From: an uncultured Prevotella sp.
GTDB taxonomy: Bacteria; Bacteroidota; Bacteroidia; Bacteroidales; Bacteroidaceae
Direction: 5' to 3'
Length of the DNA stretch: 44,661 bases
NCBI GenBank assembly: GCA_958369755.1
Contig: CATXJC010000015.1
Coordinates: forward strand, 1-44,661
Within the stretch, counting starts at the first letter, position 1; every line of letters begins with the position of its first letter. The position numbers and the translations under genes are program-made. Positions 25,327 through 33,454 of the stretch are shown here, in pieces. The notes beneath the pieces were generated by a model. The model searched no databases. It was not told where the DNA came from and saw nothing but the letters and a program-made list of their open reading frames with translations.

Positions 25327-26991
25327 TTAAGAAAGACCTGTAATCTCACCGTTTACTACATCAATGCGCTCAGCCTGTGGGCTCTTTGGTAAGCCCGGCA
25401 TACGCATGATAGGACCAGCGATGACTACAACCATCTCGGCACCCATATTTACGGTGATGTCGCGAACGTGGAGTTCGAAACCTTCTGTAGGACCGTATGC
25501 CTTGGCATCGGTAGAGAAACTGTACTGAGTCTTGGCAATACAGATAGGGAACTTTTCAGCACCCAGCTTCTTGATCTCTTCAATCATCGCCTTGGCAGAA
25601 TCGCTCAATGTCACGCTGCCTGCTCCGTAAAGATTGAATGCAACCTTTTCTATCTTCTCCTCAACGCTATCGTTATCATCGTAAGCAAAATAGAGAGGGG
25701 CTGATGGACGCTCATCAATGGTCTTCACTACGAGGTTGGCAAGTTCAATAGCTCCGTTTCCGCCTTCGGCAAAGGCGCTGTTTACGGCGAAACCGCAACC
25801 CATCTCCTCGCAATGCTTGCGCAATACTTCAATTTCTTCATCTGTATCGGTTGCAAACTTGTTGAATGCAATCACTACAGTTTGACCAAAACTCTGGAGA
25901 TTCTTTACGTGCTTGTCGAGGTTCCAGTAACCGGCTTCCATACCTGCGATGTTTGGCTTCTTGATATCTTCCAGAGCTACACCACCATGCATCTTCAACG
26001 CCTGGAGGGTAACAACGAGAACAGTGAGGTCTGGTTGCAAACCTGTCTTGCGGCATTTGATGTCATAGAACTTCTCTGCACCGAGATCTGCACCGAATCC
26101 TGCCTCTGTAATAGCATAGTCGCCATACTCAAGAGCTGCAGCAGTAGCCATGACGGAATTGCAGCCATGAGCAATGTTGGCAAAAGGACCGCAATGAACA
26201 AATGCTGGTGTACCCTCTGTTGTCTGAACCAGATTTGGCTTCAAAGCATCGAGAAGGAGAGCTACGATACTGCCACCTACACCCATATCCTTTACGGTAA
26301 ATGGCTTGTCGTCCTCGGTGATGCCCAGTAGGATATTATCGATACGGCGACGAAGATCATCGATGCTTGTTGCGAAACACATGATAGCCATGATTTCAGA
26401 AGCAGGAGTGATATCGAAGCCTGTCTCTGTCTCGATGCCGTTCTTATCGCCGATACCGGTGATGATGCGGCGGAGACCACGGTCGTTTACGTCCATCACG
26501 CGGCGCCAGAGAATCTTCTTCAACTTGAATCCCTCTGCCTCGTGCTGGAAACGGTAGTTATCCAAAAGGGCAGCAATCATGTTGTTGGCCTCTGTAATGG
26601 CATGGAAATCGCCAGTGAAATGGAGATTAATCTTATCCATAGGCAAAACCTGGGCGTAACCGCCACCTGCAGCACCACCCTTCATGCCAAAGCATGGACC
26701 GAGAGATGGTTCGCGCAAGGCTACGACTGACTTCTTGCCAATCTTCTGCATACCCAGGGCGAGACCCACGGATACGGTGGTCTTGCCATTACCAGCCTTG
26801 GTAGGACTGATAGCGGTAACGAGGATGAGATGATGGTTCTTAAACTTGTTTCTGTCAATTTTGTCCGTAGTAATCTTAGCGATGTAACGGCCGTAGTTTT
26901 CCACTTGGTCTTCGTGAATTCCAAGTTCTGCTGCCACTTCGTTGATAGGGCGCAATTTTACTGATTTAGCTATTTCAATATCTGTTAACAT
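25327..26991 (-). CDS. fhs: Formate--tetrahydrofolate ligase
   Basis: The enzyme joins formate and tetrahydrofolate with ATP to give 10-formyl-THF for purines and other C1 needs. The 554-residue protein carries the P-loop TKAGNGKTT (SPTKAGNGKTTVSVGLA), then ALREPSLGPCFGMKGGAAGGGYAQV in pieces, HFTGDFHAI, and a C-terminal DITVNMGAEMVVVIAGPIMRMPGLP, all diagnostic. I chose the ATG at 26991 (MLTDIEIAKS): the earlier one at 27015 overlaps the TACCTTTG -7 box (27020-27013). The formate used could come from PflB, encoded 1.2 kb away. Confidence 0.97.
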   Translation of the reverse strand: MLTDIEIAKSVKLRPINEVAAELGIHEDQVENYGRYIAKITTDKIDRNKFKNHHLILVTAISPTKAGNGKTTVSVGLALGMQKIGKKSVVALREPSLGPCFGMKGGAAGGGYAQVLPMDKINLHFTGDFHAITEANNMIAALLDNYRFQHEAEGFKLKKILWRRVMDVNDRGLRRIITGIGDKNGIETETGFDITPASEIMAIMCFATSIDDLRRRIDNILLGITEDDKPFTVKDMGVGGSIVALLLDALKPNLVQTTEGTPAFVHCGPFANIAHGCNSVMATAAALEYGDYAITEAGFGADLGAEKFYDIKCRKTGLQPDLTVLVVTLQALKMHGGVALEDIKKPNIAGMEAGYWNLDKHVKNLQSFGQTVVIAFNKFATDTDEEIEVLRKHCEEMGCGFAVNSAFAEGGNGAIELANLVVKTIDERPSAPLYFAYDDNDSVEEKIEKVAFNLYGAGSVTLSDSAKAMIEEIKKLGAEKFPICIAKTQYSFSTDAKAYGPTEGFELHVRDITVNMGAEMVVVIAGPIMRMPGLPKSPQAERIDVVNGEITGLS

Positions 26992-27012
26992 AAAATAAAT
27001 AGTTTTATGGTG

Positions 27013-27020
27013 CAAAGGTA
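27013..27020 (-). promoter_or_regulatory. -7 box of fhs
   Basis: TACCTTTG on the minus strand lies 21 bases before the chosen ATG. No clear -33 was seen. Confidence 0.55.
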
Positions 27021-27149
27021 CAGAAAAGTATTCATATATTAAAATAAGAAAGTATAAAAAAACAAAATTAAAAAAAGGAAGACTTTCCCCATTTCCAAAT
27101 GACGAAGTTTAAAAAAGGTAAATTGTAGGATTTTGTCGTGTGAATGTAG

Positions 27150-27157
27150 TACCTTTG
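27150..27157 (+). promoter_or_regulatory. -7 box of thiE
   Basis: TACCTTTG lies 27 bases before the ATG at 27185. A TTTG at 27132-27135 is only 14 bases upstream, short for a -33. No TPP riboswitch core was seen in the leader. Confidence 0.55.
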
Positions 27158-27184
27158 CAAGCGAATTTATATTTTATAGTACGT

Positions 27185-27874
27185 ATGAACAAGTCTTTAG
27201 CATTAGCTCATTTTCAGACGAGCTTTCAGTTTATCACGCATCAGAACGAGCGCTTCTCTTATCTCGAAGGAGCCTATCTGGCACTTATCGGAGGATGTGA
27301 TTGGGTTCAGCTTCGCATGAAAGGTGCTACCGATGAAGAGGTAGAGCCTATAGCCCGTAAGTTAAAGTTGGCTTGCGAGGGTGCCGGTGCAACCTTTATT
27401 CTCGACGACCGTGTAGAACTGGTGAAGAAGTTACAGATAGATGGTGTACATCTTGGCAAGAACGATATGCCGGTTGATGAGGCCCGTAAGTTCCTGGGTG
27501 ATGAATTCATAATCGGAGGAACAGCCAATACATTTGATGATATTCGCCGTTTGCATGAACAGGGGGCAGACTATATCGGTTGTGGTCCGTTCCGCTATAC
27601 TACTACCAAGGAGAAACTCTCTCCGGTGTTGGGTATAGAAGGTTATCGCCAGATTATTGAGCAGATGAGGGAGAATAAAATCTCTCTGCCTATGGTAGCC
27701 ATCGGAGGTTTGACTCCAGACGATATAGATCCGCTTGCTGAATTGGGCATCGGTGTGGCAATGAGCGGTACCATCCTGAATGCGGAGAACCCTGTTACCA
27801 TGACACGTCAGATTCATGACAAGTGTTTCGGATTATTCATGGAAAATCTCAATCATTTCTTTGAGAATCAGTAG
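27185..27874 (+). CDS. thiE: Thiamine phosphate synthase
   Basis: The enzyme couples the pyrimidine and thiazole units to form thiamine phosphate. The 229-residue TIM-barrel protein has DWVQLRMKGA, TFILDDRVELV, DGVHLGKNDMP, IGGTANTFDDI, ADYIGCGPFRYTTTKEKLSP (the pyrophosphate-binding TTK region) and MVAIGGLTPDDI. I start at the ATG at 27185, because the frame's earlier ATG (27140) lies upstream of the -7 box. It stands alone rather than in a thi operon, so it may be an additional copy; other thi genes are not in the window. Confidence 0.9.
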   Translation: MNKSLALAHFQTSFQFITHQNERFSYLEGAYLALIGGCDWVQLRMKGATDEEVEPIARKLKLACEGAGATFILDDRVELVKKLQIDGVHLGKNDMPVDEARKFLGDEFIIGGTANTFDDIRRLHEQGADYIGCGPFRYTTTKEKLSPVLGIEGYRQIIEQMRENKISLPMVAIGGLTPDDIDPLAELGIGVAMSGTILNAENPVTMTRQIHDKCFGLFMENLNHFFENQ

Positions 27875-27904
27875 AATGATACTCATAAATGATGATTTTG
27901 AATA

Positions 27905-27941
27905 GAAAAGAGAAGAAAGTTCAGGTTTTCTTCTCTTTTCT
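27905..27941 (+). terminator. Intrinsic terminator after thiE
   Basis: A perfect 14-bp stem (GAAAAGAGAAGAAA, 27905-27918, with its complement at 27927-27940) is followed by TCATTTTATT. Confidence 0.8.
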
Positions 27942-27954
27942 CATTTTATTGTTG

Positions 27955-27987
27955 TAATTTTGCACCCGCATTGCAAAACTGTTGCAA
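27955..27987 (+). promoter_or_regulatory. Promoter with TTGCAA dyads upstream of the small ORF and pflB
   Basis: TAATTTTG (27955-27962) is a good -7 box without a clear -33. Just downstream, two copies of the palindrome TTGCAA (27971-27976 and 27982-27987) are 11 bases apart, one helical turn, which looks like an operator. The regulator is unknown. Confidence 0.45.
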
Positions 27988-28017
27988 GGCTATTACAAAT
28001 AATAGAATTTAAAAGAC

Positions 28018-28122
28018 ATGAAATTAATAGTGGGAATAAACTTAGGAAATATAGGAAAAACAGATGCTGTCGGAAAGAACGAGAACATCATGATATACGC
28101 ACCTTCAGATAAAGGTGCTTAA
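28018..28122 (+). CDS. 34-codon small ORF ahead of pflB, possible leader peptide
   Basis: The ORF begins MKLIVGINLGNIGKTD and ends IYAPSDKGA. It is soluble-looking, with no membrane helix, and has a promoter 56 bases upstream. A small hairpin (GCACCTT with AAGGTGC, 28099-28118) overlaps its last codons, and a strong intrinsic terminator starts three bases after the stop. That makes it either a short independent gene or the leader peptide of an attenuator for pflB, which begins 126 bases further on. I do not recognise a family. Confidence 0.45.
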   Translation: MKLIVGINLGNIGKTDAVGKNENIMIYAPSDKGA

Positions 28123-28125
28123 AAA

Positions 28126-28157
28126 CCCGGGCACAAACGTGTTCGGGCTTTTTTATT
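28126..28157 (+). terminator. Strong intrinsic terminator between small ORF and pflB
   Basis: The stem CCCGGGCAC with GTGTTCGGG (28126-28134, 28139-28147) has an AAAC loop and is followed by CTTTTTTATTTT. No other promoter of TAnnTTTG type is visible between it and pflB. Confidence 0.85.
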
Positions 28158-28247
28158 TTACTATATATAATAGGTGTAAAACCAACTCAAAATAGATAGT
28201 GTGTGCAAAATATATAATTATTAACTTTATAAAAAAGAAGTATTAAA

Positions 28248-30497
28248 ATGATGAAAACAGAATGGAGAGGTTTCAAAGGAAACATGTGGCAGAGTGAAGT
28301 GAATCTTCGTGATTTCATTCAGAACAACTACACTTGTTATGACGGCGATGAGTCGTTCCTTGCAGAACCAACTCAGGCAACTAACACCCTTTGGGGTATG
28401 TTGAAGGAACTCCAGAAGGAGGAGCGCGCCAAGGGTGGTGTGCTTGATATGGAAACAGAAATCGTTTCAGGATTGACAGCTTATGGTGCTGCTTATATCG
28501 GTGAAGGTACAAAGGATTTGGAGAAAGTGGTAGGTCTTCAGACTGATAAACCTCTGAAGCGTGCCTTCATGCCTTACGGTGGTATCAAGATGGCGGAGCA
28601 GGCTTGTACAACATATGGCTATCAGCCATCAGAGAAGCTCCACGAAATCTTCCACAAGTATTGCAAAACTCATAATGATGGCGTATTCGATGCTTATACT
28701 CCAGAGATGAAGCTCGTTCGCCATAACCACATTCTTACCGGTCTTCCTGATACTTACGGTCGTGGCCGTATCGTGGGTGACTACCGTCGTGTGGCTCTCT
28801 ATGGTATCGACTTCCTCATCGAGGAGAAGAAGAACGACCTCGCTAACATGGGCGACCGTGAGATGATCGACGACGTTATCCGTCTTCGTGAAGAGGTTGC
28901 TATGCAGATCAAGGCGCTCAAGGGCTTGAAGGAGATGGCTCAGTTGTATGGCTACGATATCAGCCAGCCTGCTAAGAACGCTCGCGAGGCTGTACAGTGG
29001 TTGTACTTCGGTTACCTCGGAGCTGTGAAGACTCAGAATGGTGCTGCGATGTCTGTAGGCCGTATCTCTACATTCCTCGATATCTATATCCAGCGCGACT
29101 TGAACGAGGGTACTCTTACCGAGGATGAGGCTCAGGAGCTCATCGACCACTTGGTCATGAAGTTCCGTATGGTTAAGTTCGCCCGTATTCCTTCTTACAA
29201 CGAGCTCTTCACCGGCGACCCTGTTTGGGCTACTCTCGAAGTAGGTGGTATGGGTCAGGATGGCCGCTCAATGGTTACCAAGAACGACTTCCGTTTCCTC
29301 CATACATTGGAGAACATGGGTCCTTCACCAGAGCCAAACTTGACTGTACTCTATAGCTCTCGCTTGCCAAAGGCATTCAAGCACTACGCTTCTTTGATTT
29401 CTGTAAAGACAAGTTCTATCCAGTATGAGAACGATGACGTAATGCGCCCAGTTTGGGGTGACGACTATAGCATCTGCTGCTGTGTATCTGCTACACAGAC
29501 AGGTAAGGAGATGCAGTTCTTCGGTGCACGTGCCAACTTGGCTAAGTGCTTGACCTACGCAGTATCTGGCGGTGTTGATTCAAAGACACGCGAGCAGTGC
29601 GGTCCTAAGTATCGCGCCGTTGAGGGTGATGTATTGACATACGAGGAGTTCATGCCACGTTTCATGGATATGATGGACTGGTTGGCTGGCGTTTATGTGA
29701 AGACATTGAACCTCATCCACTACATGCACGATAAGTACTTCTATGAGGCAGCAGAGTTGGCGCTCATCGATACAGATGTTCGTCGTACTTTCGCTACTGG
29801 TATCGCTGGTTTCAGCCACGTAGTTGACTCTATCTCAGCTATCAAGTATGCCAAGGTAAACATCGTCCGTGATGAGACCGGTTTCCCTCTCAGCTTCAAG
29901 ACCGAGGGCGACTTCCCACGTTACGGTAACGATGATGAGCGTGCTGATGAGATTGCAGTATGGTTGCTCAAGACCTTCATGAACATGATCAAGAAGCATC
30001 ATACATACCGCAATTCTGAGCCTACTACATCTATCTTGACTATCACATCAAATGTAGTATATGGTAAGTTCACCAGCAACATGCCTGATGGTCGTCCAGC
30101 CGGTGCTCCTTTGGCTCCAGGTGCTAACCCATCTTACGGTGCAGAGAAGAACGGTCTTTTGGCTTCATTGAACTCAGTAGCTAAGTTGCCATACGAGTAT
30201 GCTCTCGATGGTATCTCTAATACTCAGACCATCAGTCCAGGTGCTCTCGGTCACAACGATGAGGAGCGTGCCCAGACATTGGTAGGTGTATTGGATGGTT
30301 ACTTCAACCAGGGTTCTCACCACCTGAACGTGAACGTATTCGGTATCGACAAGCTCAAGGATGCGATGGAGCACCCAGAGAAGGAAGAGTACCAGAACTT
30401 CACTATCCGTGTGAGTGGTTACGCTGTTAAGTTCATCGACTTGACACGTGAGCAGCAGCTCGACGTAATCGCTCGTCAGGCTCACGAGAGACTCTAA
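28248..30497 (+). CDS. pflB: Formate C-acetyltransferase (pyruvate formate-lyase)
   Basis: This glycyl-radical enzyme cleaves pyruvate with CoA to acetyl-CoA and formate under anaerobic conditions. It has 749 residues, near the usual 740-760. The catalytic cysteines lie in the CCC run 410-412 (YSICCCVSATQTG). The radical glycine is G724 in IRVSGYAVKF, close to the C-terminus as required, and YGKFTSNMPDGRPAGAP precedes it. Its activase is encoded 460 bases downstream. No focA formate channel is adjacent. Codon use is strongly biased, consistent with high expression. A terminator follows. Confidence 0.97.
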   Translation: MMKTEWRGFKGNMWQSEVNLRDFIQNNYTCYDGDESFLAEPTQATNTLWGMLKELQKEERAKGGVLDMETEIVSGLTAYGAAYIGEGTKDLEKVVGLQTDKPLKRAFMPYGGIKMAEQACTTYGYQPSEKLHEIFHKYCKTHNDGVFDAYTPEMKLVRHNHILTGLPDTYGRGRIVGDYRRVALYGIDFLIEEKKNDLANMGDREMIDDVIRLREEVAMQIKALKGLKEMAQLYGYDISQPAKNAREAVQWLYFGYLGAVKTQNGAAMSVGRISTFLDIYIQRDLNEGTLTEDEAQELIDHLVMKFRMVKFARIPSYNELFTGDPVWATLEVGGMGQDGRSMVTKNDFRFLHTLENMGPSPEPNLTVLYSSRLPKAFKHYASLISVKTSSIQYENDDVMRPVWGDDYSICCCVSATQTGKEMQFFGARANLAKCLTYAVSGGVDSKTREQCGPKYRAVEGDVLTYEEFMPRFMDMMDWLAGVYVKTLNLIHYMHDKYFYEAAELALIDTDVRRTFATGIAGFSHVVDSISAIKYAKVNIVRDETGFPLSFKTEGDFPRYGNDDERADEIAVWLLKTFMNMIKKHHTYRNSEPTTSILTITSNVVYGKFTSNMPDGRPAGAPLAPGANPSYGAEKNGLLASLNSVAKLPYEYALDGISNTQTISPGALGHNDEERAQTLVGVLDGYFNQGSHHLNVNVFGIDKLKDAMEHPEKEEYQNFTIRVSGYAVKFIDLTREQQLDVIARQAHERL

Positions 30498-30558
30498 GGA
30501 AGTAAAGAATGAAGAGGGAAGAGTGAAGAATTCTCTTGTCTCTTTGTAACATATAGAT

Positions 30559-30602
30559 TGCCCGCTAGATTTTCTTTCCGAGGATATTTAGCGGGCATTT
30601 TA
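30559..30602 (+). terminator. Intrinsic terminator after pflB
   Basis: TGCCCGCTA pairs with TAGCGGGCA (30559-30567 with 30589-30597), followed by TTTTA. The loop is long (21 bases), so the call is moderate. Confidence 0.6.
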
Positions 30603-30645
30603 GCTTATTTAACTGCAAAATGGAGCAAGATATTGATAAATTTAC

Positions 30646-30653
30646 TAATTTTG
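30646..30653 (+). promoter_or_regulatory. -7 box immediately before the 71-residue membrane protein gene
   Basis: TAATTTTG ends only four bases before the ATG at 30658. If used, the mRNA would be leaderless or nearly so. No -33 is evident. Confidence 0.4.
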
Positions 30654-30657
30654 CAGT

Positions 30658-30873
30658 ATGAATTTATCAAAAGATGGGAAAAGGACTTTATTTGCTGAAG
30701 CGAGTAAGTTCTGTTTGGACATTGCTAAGTTAGTTATTGGTGGTGTTCTTCTGGCGAGCATCATGAAGGAAGATATAGATAAAGTAACTCTTTATATGTT
30801 AGGAGTTCTTATAGTCTTATTCTTTACCTTTTTGGGCTTCTTGTTTTTAATCATTTCTAAAAAGATAAAATAA
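30658..30873 (+). CDS. Small two-helix membrane protein, possibly DUF6722
   Basis: This 71-residue protein has a short basic N-terminus (MNLSKDGKRTLFAEASK), two hydrophobic helices (about 21-38 and 45-67) and a basic end (SKKIK). The first helix (FCLDIAKLVIGGVLLASIMK) is like the DUF6722 small membrane proteins of Bacteroidota, a tentative match from memory. It sits between pflB and pflA with a tiny ORF following one base later. Role unknown. Confidence 0.65.
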   Translation: MNLSKDGKRTLFAEASKFCLDIAKLVIGGVLLASIMKEDIDKVTLYMLGVLIVLFFTFLGFLFLIISKKIK

Positions 30874-30874
30874 T

Positions 30875-30964
30875 ATGGGCGTATTTCTTTTTTTGGGCGT
30901 TATAGCCTTATTTATGAGTCTTTTTGCATTGTGGGGAATATATGATCTTCAAAAGAATGCATAA
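30875..30964 (+). CDS. 29-residue single-pass membrane micro-protein
   Basis: The ORF begins MGVFLFLGVIALFMSLFALW and ends GIYDLQKNA. It is one hydrophobic helix with a short polar tail. It starts one base after the stop of the 71-residue gene, and its end overlaps the start of pflA by 8 bases, so all three could be translationally coupled. It is too short for family assignment; it could be a real membrane micro-protein or just a coupling ORF. Confidence 0.5.
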   Translation: MGVFLFLGVIALFMSLFALWGIYDLQKNA

Positions 30965-31688
30965 AGGATTTATTCACAGCATAGAGAGCTTTGGTTCTGT
31001 AGATGGACCAGGCATCAGATTTTTGATTTTCCTGCAGGGTTGTCCGATGCGCTGCCAGTTCTGCCATAATCCGGATTCATGGAAGACGGGAGTAGGAGAG
31101 GAATGGAGTGCCGATGACCTGCTGGATAAAGCAGAGCGATTCAAGAGTTATTGGGGTGACAAGGGCGGTATTACTGTAAGTGGTGGAGAAGCCCTTATGC
31201 AGATAGACTTTCTCATCGAACTTTTCGAGAAAGCCCATCAGCGTGGCATCAACACTTGTCTTGATACATCAGCGCAACCATTTAGGAAAGAGGGCGCTTT
31301 CTTCGATAAATTCGAGCGTCTGATGACCGTCACCGATACTGTTCTTCTTGATATCAAGCATATCAACGATGAAGAGCATCGTAAACTCACCCGCCATTCT
31401 AATGTAAACATACTGGATTGTGCACGATATTTAAGCGAGATACACAAACCAGTATGGATTCGTCACGTCCTGATTCCAGGTATTACCGACAAGGATGAAT
31501 ACCTCTATCAGCTGCGCGATTTTCTTTCTACACTCTCTAATATTGAGCGTATAGATGTCTTACCTTATCATACGATGGGTATCTACAAGTACGAGAAACT
31601 AGGTATTGCCTACCCGCTGGAAGGCATAGATCCTCCTACTAGTGATCGCATTGCTCATGCAGAAGCAATCTTGCAAGAGGCACTTTAG
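30957..31688 (+). CDS. pflA: Pyruvate formate-lyase activating enzyme (radical SAM)
   Basis: The activase installs the glycyl radical on PflB. The 243-residue protein has the radical-SAM cysteines C29, C33 and C36 (GCPMRCQFCHNPD), the family N-terminus HSIESFGSVDGPGIRF and the GGE-type motif TVSGGEALMQ. I start at the ATG at 30957; an ATG at 30942 in the same frame would add five residues and is possible. The last bases converge with the receiver gene on the other strand: the two stop codons overlap (31685-31688), inside a 13-bp hairpin. Confidence 0.95.
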   Translation: MHKGFIHSIESFGSVDGPGIRFLIFLQGCPMRCQFCHNPDSWKTGVGEEWSADDLLDKAERFKSYWGDKGGITVSGGEALMQIDFLIELFEKAHQRGINTCLDTSAQPFRKEGAFFDKFERLMTVTDTVLLDIKHINDEEHRKLTRHSNVNILDCARYLSEIHKPVWIRHVLIPGITDKDEYLYQLRDFLSTLSNIERIDVLPYHTMGIYKYEKLGIAYPLEGIDPPTSDRIAHAEAILQEAL

Positions 31689-31700
31689 CCTCTTGCAAGA
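31669..31700. terminator. Hairpin across the overlapping stops of pflA and the receiver gene
   Basis: A perfect 13-bp stem (TCTTGCAAGAGGC with GCCTCTTGCAAGA, loop ACTTTA) is centred on the convergent stop codons. No T-run follows on either strand, so it may work with Rho or as a 3'-end stabiliser. Confidence 0.55.
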
Positions 31701-32068
31701 CTGCTTAGATGAGCGTCTAGCGAACTGGTGAGACGGGCTTTGATGATAGGCTTTGTGATGTAGTCGTTTACTCCAAGCTCGTAGCATTCATCCACATTAT
31801 CCTTGTTGCTTAACAGGGAAACCACGATGATGACCATTTCACTTTTCGAGTATTTAGAGCGTACATGGTCTATTACGTCCCACCCATTTACATGTGGCAT
31901 CATCAAGTCGAGCAGTATCACGTCCGGCTTGAATGAGTCAATCAGTTCAATGGCTTCTTTTCCGCCATTTGCAGTTTTCACGTCGATGTCGAAGTCCTTT
32001 ATCATTTCAGAGATAGTTTCAATATTTTCTGAAATATCATCGACGATTAGCACTTTGTTCTTTTCCAT
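31685..32068 (-). CDS. Stand-alone response regulator receiver domain
   Basis: This 127-residue CheY-like receiver has no output domain. It has the acidic pair D10/D11 (VLIVDDISEN), the phosphoacceptor D54 (ILLDLMMPHVNGWD), S84 in place of the usual threonine, and K106 (DYITKP). It is the last gene of the polysaccharide operon on this strand, 42 bases after the nucleotide-sugar dehydrogenase. A single receiver there probably signals by protein contact, perhaps to the TackOD1 regulator or the synthase. No histidine kinase is in the window. Confidence 0.9.
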   Translation of the reverse strand: MEKNKVLIVDDISENIETISEMIKDFDIDVKTANGGKEAIELIDSFKPDVILLDLMMPHVNGWDVIDHVRSKYSKSEMVIIVVSLLSNKDNVDECYELGVNDYITKPIIKARLTSSLDAHLSSLARG

Positions 32069-32110
32069 TTTTCACTGGTTATTATATAGGTTCTTTCCGA
32101 TCTTGAAGAA

Positions 32111-33367
32111 CTAGTTTCTTGGCTTGTGAATGCCGTAGATGTCGCATATGAATCCTTTATCAGTGATTAGATTGTTCATATCGATATTGTCGAACATCTT
32201 GTGATGAGTACCGATTACCACAATCTGATACTCTTTTTCCAGAACTTTAGGATCATCTGTCACCTTGATGTTATATTCTTCTTTTACTTCCTTTACATCT
32301 ACCAATGGATCGTAGAGTGTGGTTTTGTAACCTGCTCCTACCAGGTTGATATAGAGATCGGCTACTTTTGTGTTTCTGATATCATCGCTGTCTGGCTTGA
32401 ACGAGAAGCCGAGAATCAGCACGTTAGTCTCCGGAGCCTTGAACTTTCTGCTTTCAGATGCATTCTTAATCTTTCCTGCCATCCATACCGCCATCTGCTC
32501 GTTAACCTCGCGGGCTGTAGAGAGCAGCGATGGTACCACGTCAACCTCCTGTGCCTTGTTAATCAGGTAGTATGGGTCTACCGCGATGCAGTGGCCGCCA
32601 ACGAGTCCTGGAGTAGCTGGCACGAAGTTCCATTTTGTGCTAGCTGCCGCCGTTACGTCTTCAATGTTGATGTTCATCTTGTCGAAAATCTTTTCCATCT
32701 CGTTGAAGAAGGCTATCTGTATGTCTCTCTGGCAGTTCTCCATCAGTTTACATGCCTCTGCTATTTTGATACTCTTCGCCTTGTAGGTGCCATGGGTAAG
32801 TACTGAAGCATAGAGGCTGTCGATGATAGCTGCTGCTTCGGGTGTAGAACCGCTGGTAACCTTCACGATATTCTCGATGGTATGAACAGTATCGCCCGGG
32901 TTGATGCGCTCTGGCGAGAAGCCTACAAAGAAACTCTGGTTCAACTTCAATCCTGATGTAGATGCCAGTAATGGAGCGCAGACCTCTTCTGTCAGACCTG
33001 GGTAAACGGTACTCTCGTAGACTACGATATCACCTTCTTTCAGAATCCTGCCAACCTCAGCTGTAGCATTTCGCACGCAACTGATGTCTGGCTTGTTCGA
33101 TTTGTTCACCGGTGTCGGTACAGCGATGATATACACATTACACTTCTTCAGGTCATCAATATTGCTGGTCAGTTTTAGTCCCTGTTCCAAAGCTTTGGAT
33201 ACAGGTCTGTTGTCTTCCATCGTGCTTTTGGCTAACTTGGCTACCTTCTCAGCTTTGATGTCATAACCCCATGTATCGTATTTCTTTGAGAATAAGCATG
33301 CCAGTGGAGTACCAACATACCCTAATCCTATTACTCCAATCTTAAACTCAAAAGACTTGTTTATCAT
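32111..33367 (-). CDS. Nucleotide-sugar dehydrogenase, WbpO/TviB-like (UDP-HexNAc to uronate)
   Basis: This 418-residue NAD-dependent dehydrogenase has the Rossmann motif KIGVIGLGYVGTPLA (9-23), VPTPVNKSNKPD, the family motif GFSPERINPGD (149-159) and the catalytic C260 in VGGHCIAVDPYYL. The SPERINPGD and GGHCIxVDPYY wording places it with UDP-GalNAc/UDP-GlcNAc 6-dehydrogenases rather than UDP-glucose dehydrogenase; precise substrate is not proven. It would supply a uronic-acid donor to the GT2 synthase encoded just upstream. Confidence 0.88.
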   Translation of the reverse strand: MINKSFEFKIGVIGLGYVGTPLACLFSKKYDTWGYDIKAEKVAKLAKSTMEDNRPVSKALEQGLKLTSNIDDLKKCNVYIIAVPTPVNKSNKPDISCVRNATAEVGRILKEGDIVVYESTVYPGLTEEVCAPLLASTSGLKLNQSFFVGFSPERINPGDTVHTIENIVKVTSGSTPEAAAIIDSLYASVLTHGTYKAKSIKIAEACKLMENCQRDIQIAFFNEMEKIFDKMNINIEDVTAAASTKWNFVPATPGLVGGHCIAVDPYYLINKAQEVDVVPSLLSTAREVNEQMAVWMAGKIKNASESRKFKAPETNVLILGFSFKPDSDDIRNTKVADLYINLVGAGYKTTLYDPLVDVKEVKEEYNIKVTDDPKVLEKEYQIVVIGTHHKMFDNIDMNNLITDKGFICDIYGIHKPRN

Positions 33368-33454
33368 ATACTATATTGTTTATGTTTTATAATGTTATTT
33401 CTTTTATTGGGAGCTCCCTGCTGTGTTTGCGTTACAGCAAGTAACTCGGGTCTT

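Noticed and set aside
27016..27184. TPP riboswitch ahead of thiE
   Set aside because: The conserved CUGAGA and ACCUGAUC elements are absent, and the leader after the -7 box is under 30 bases.
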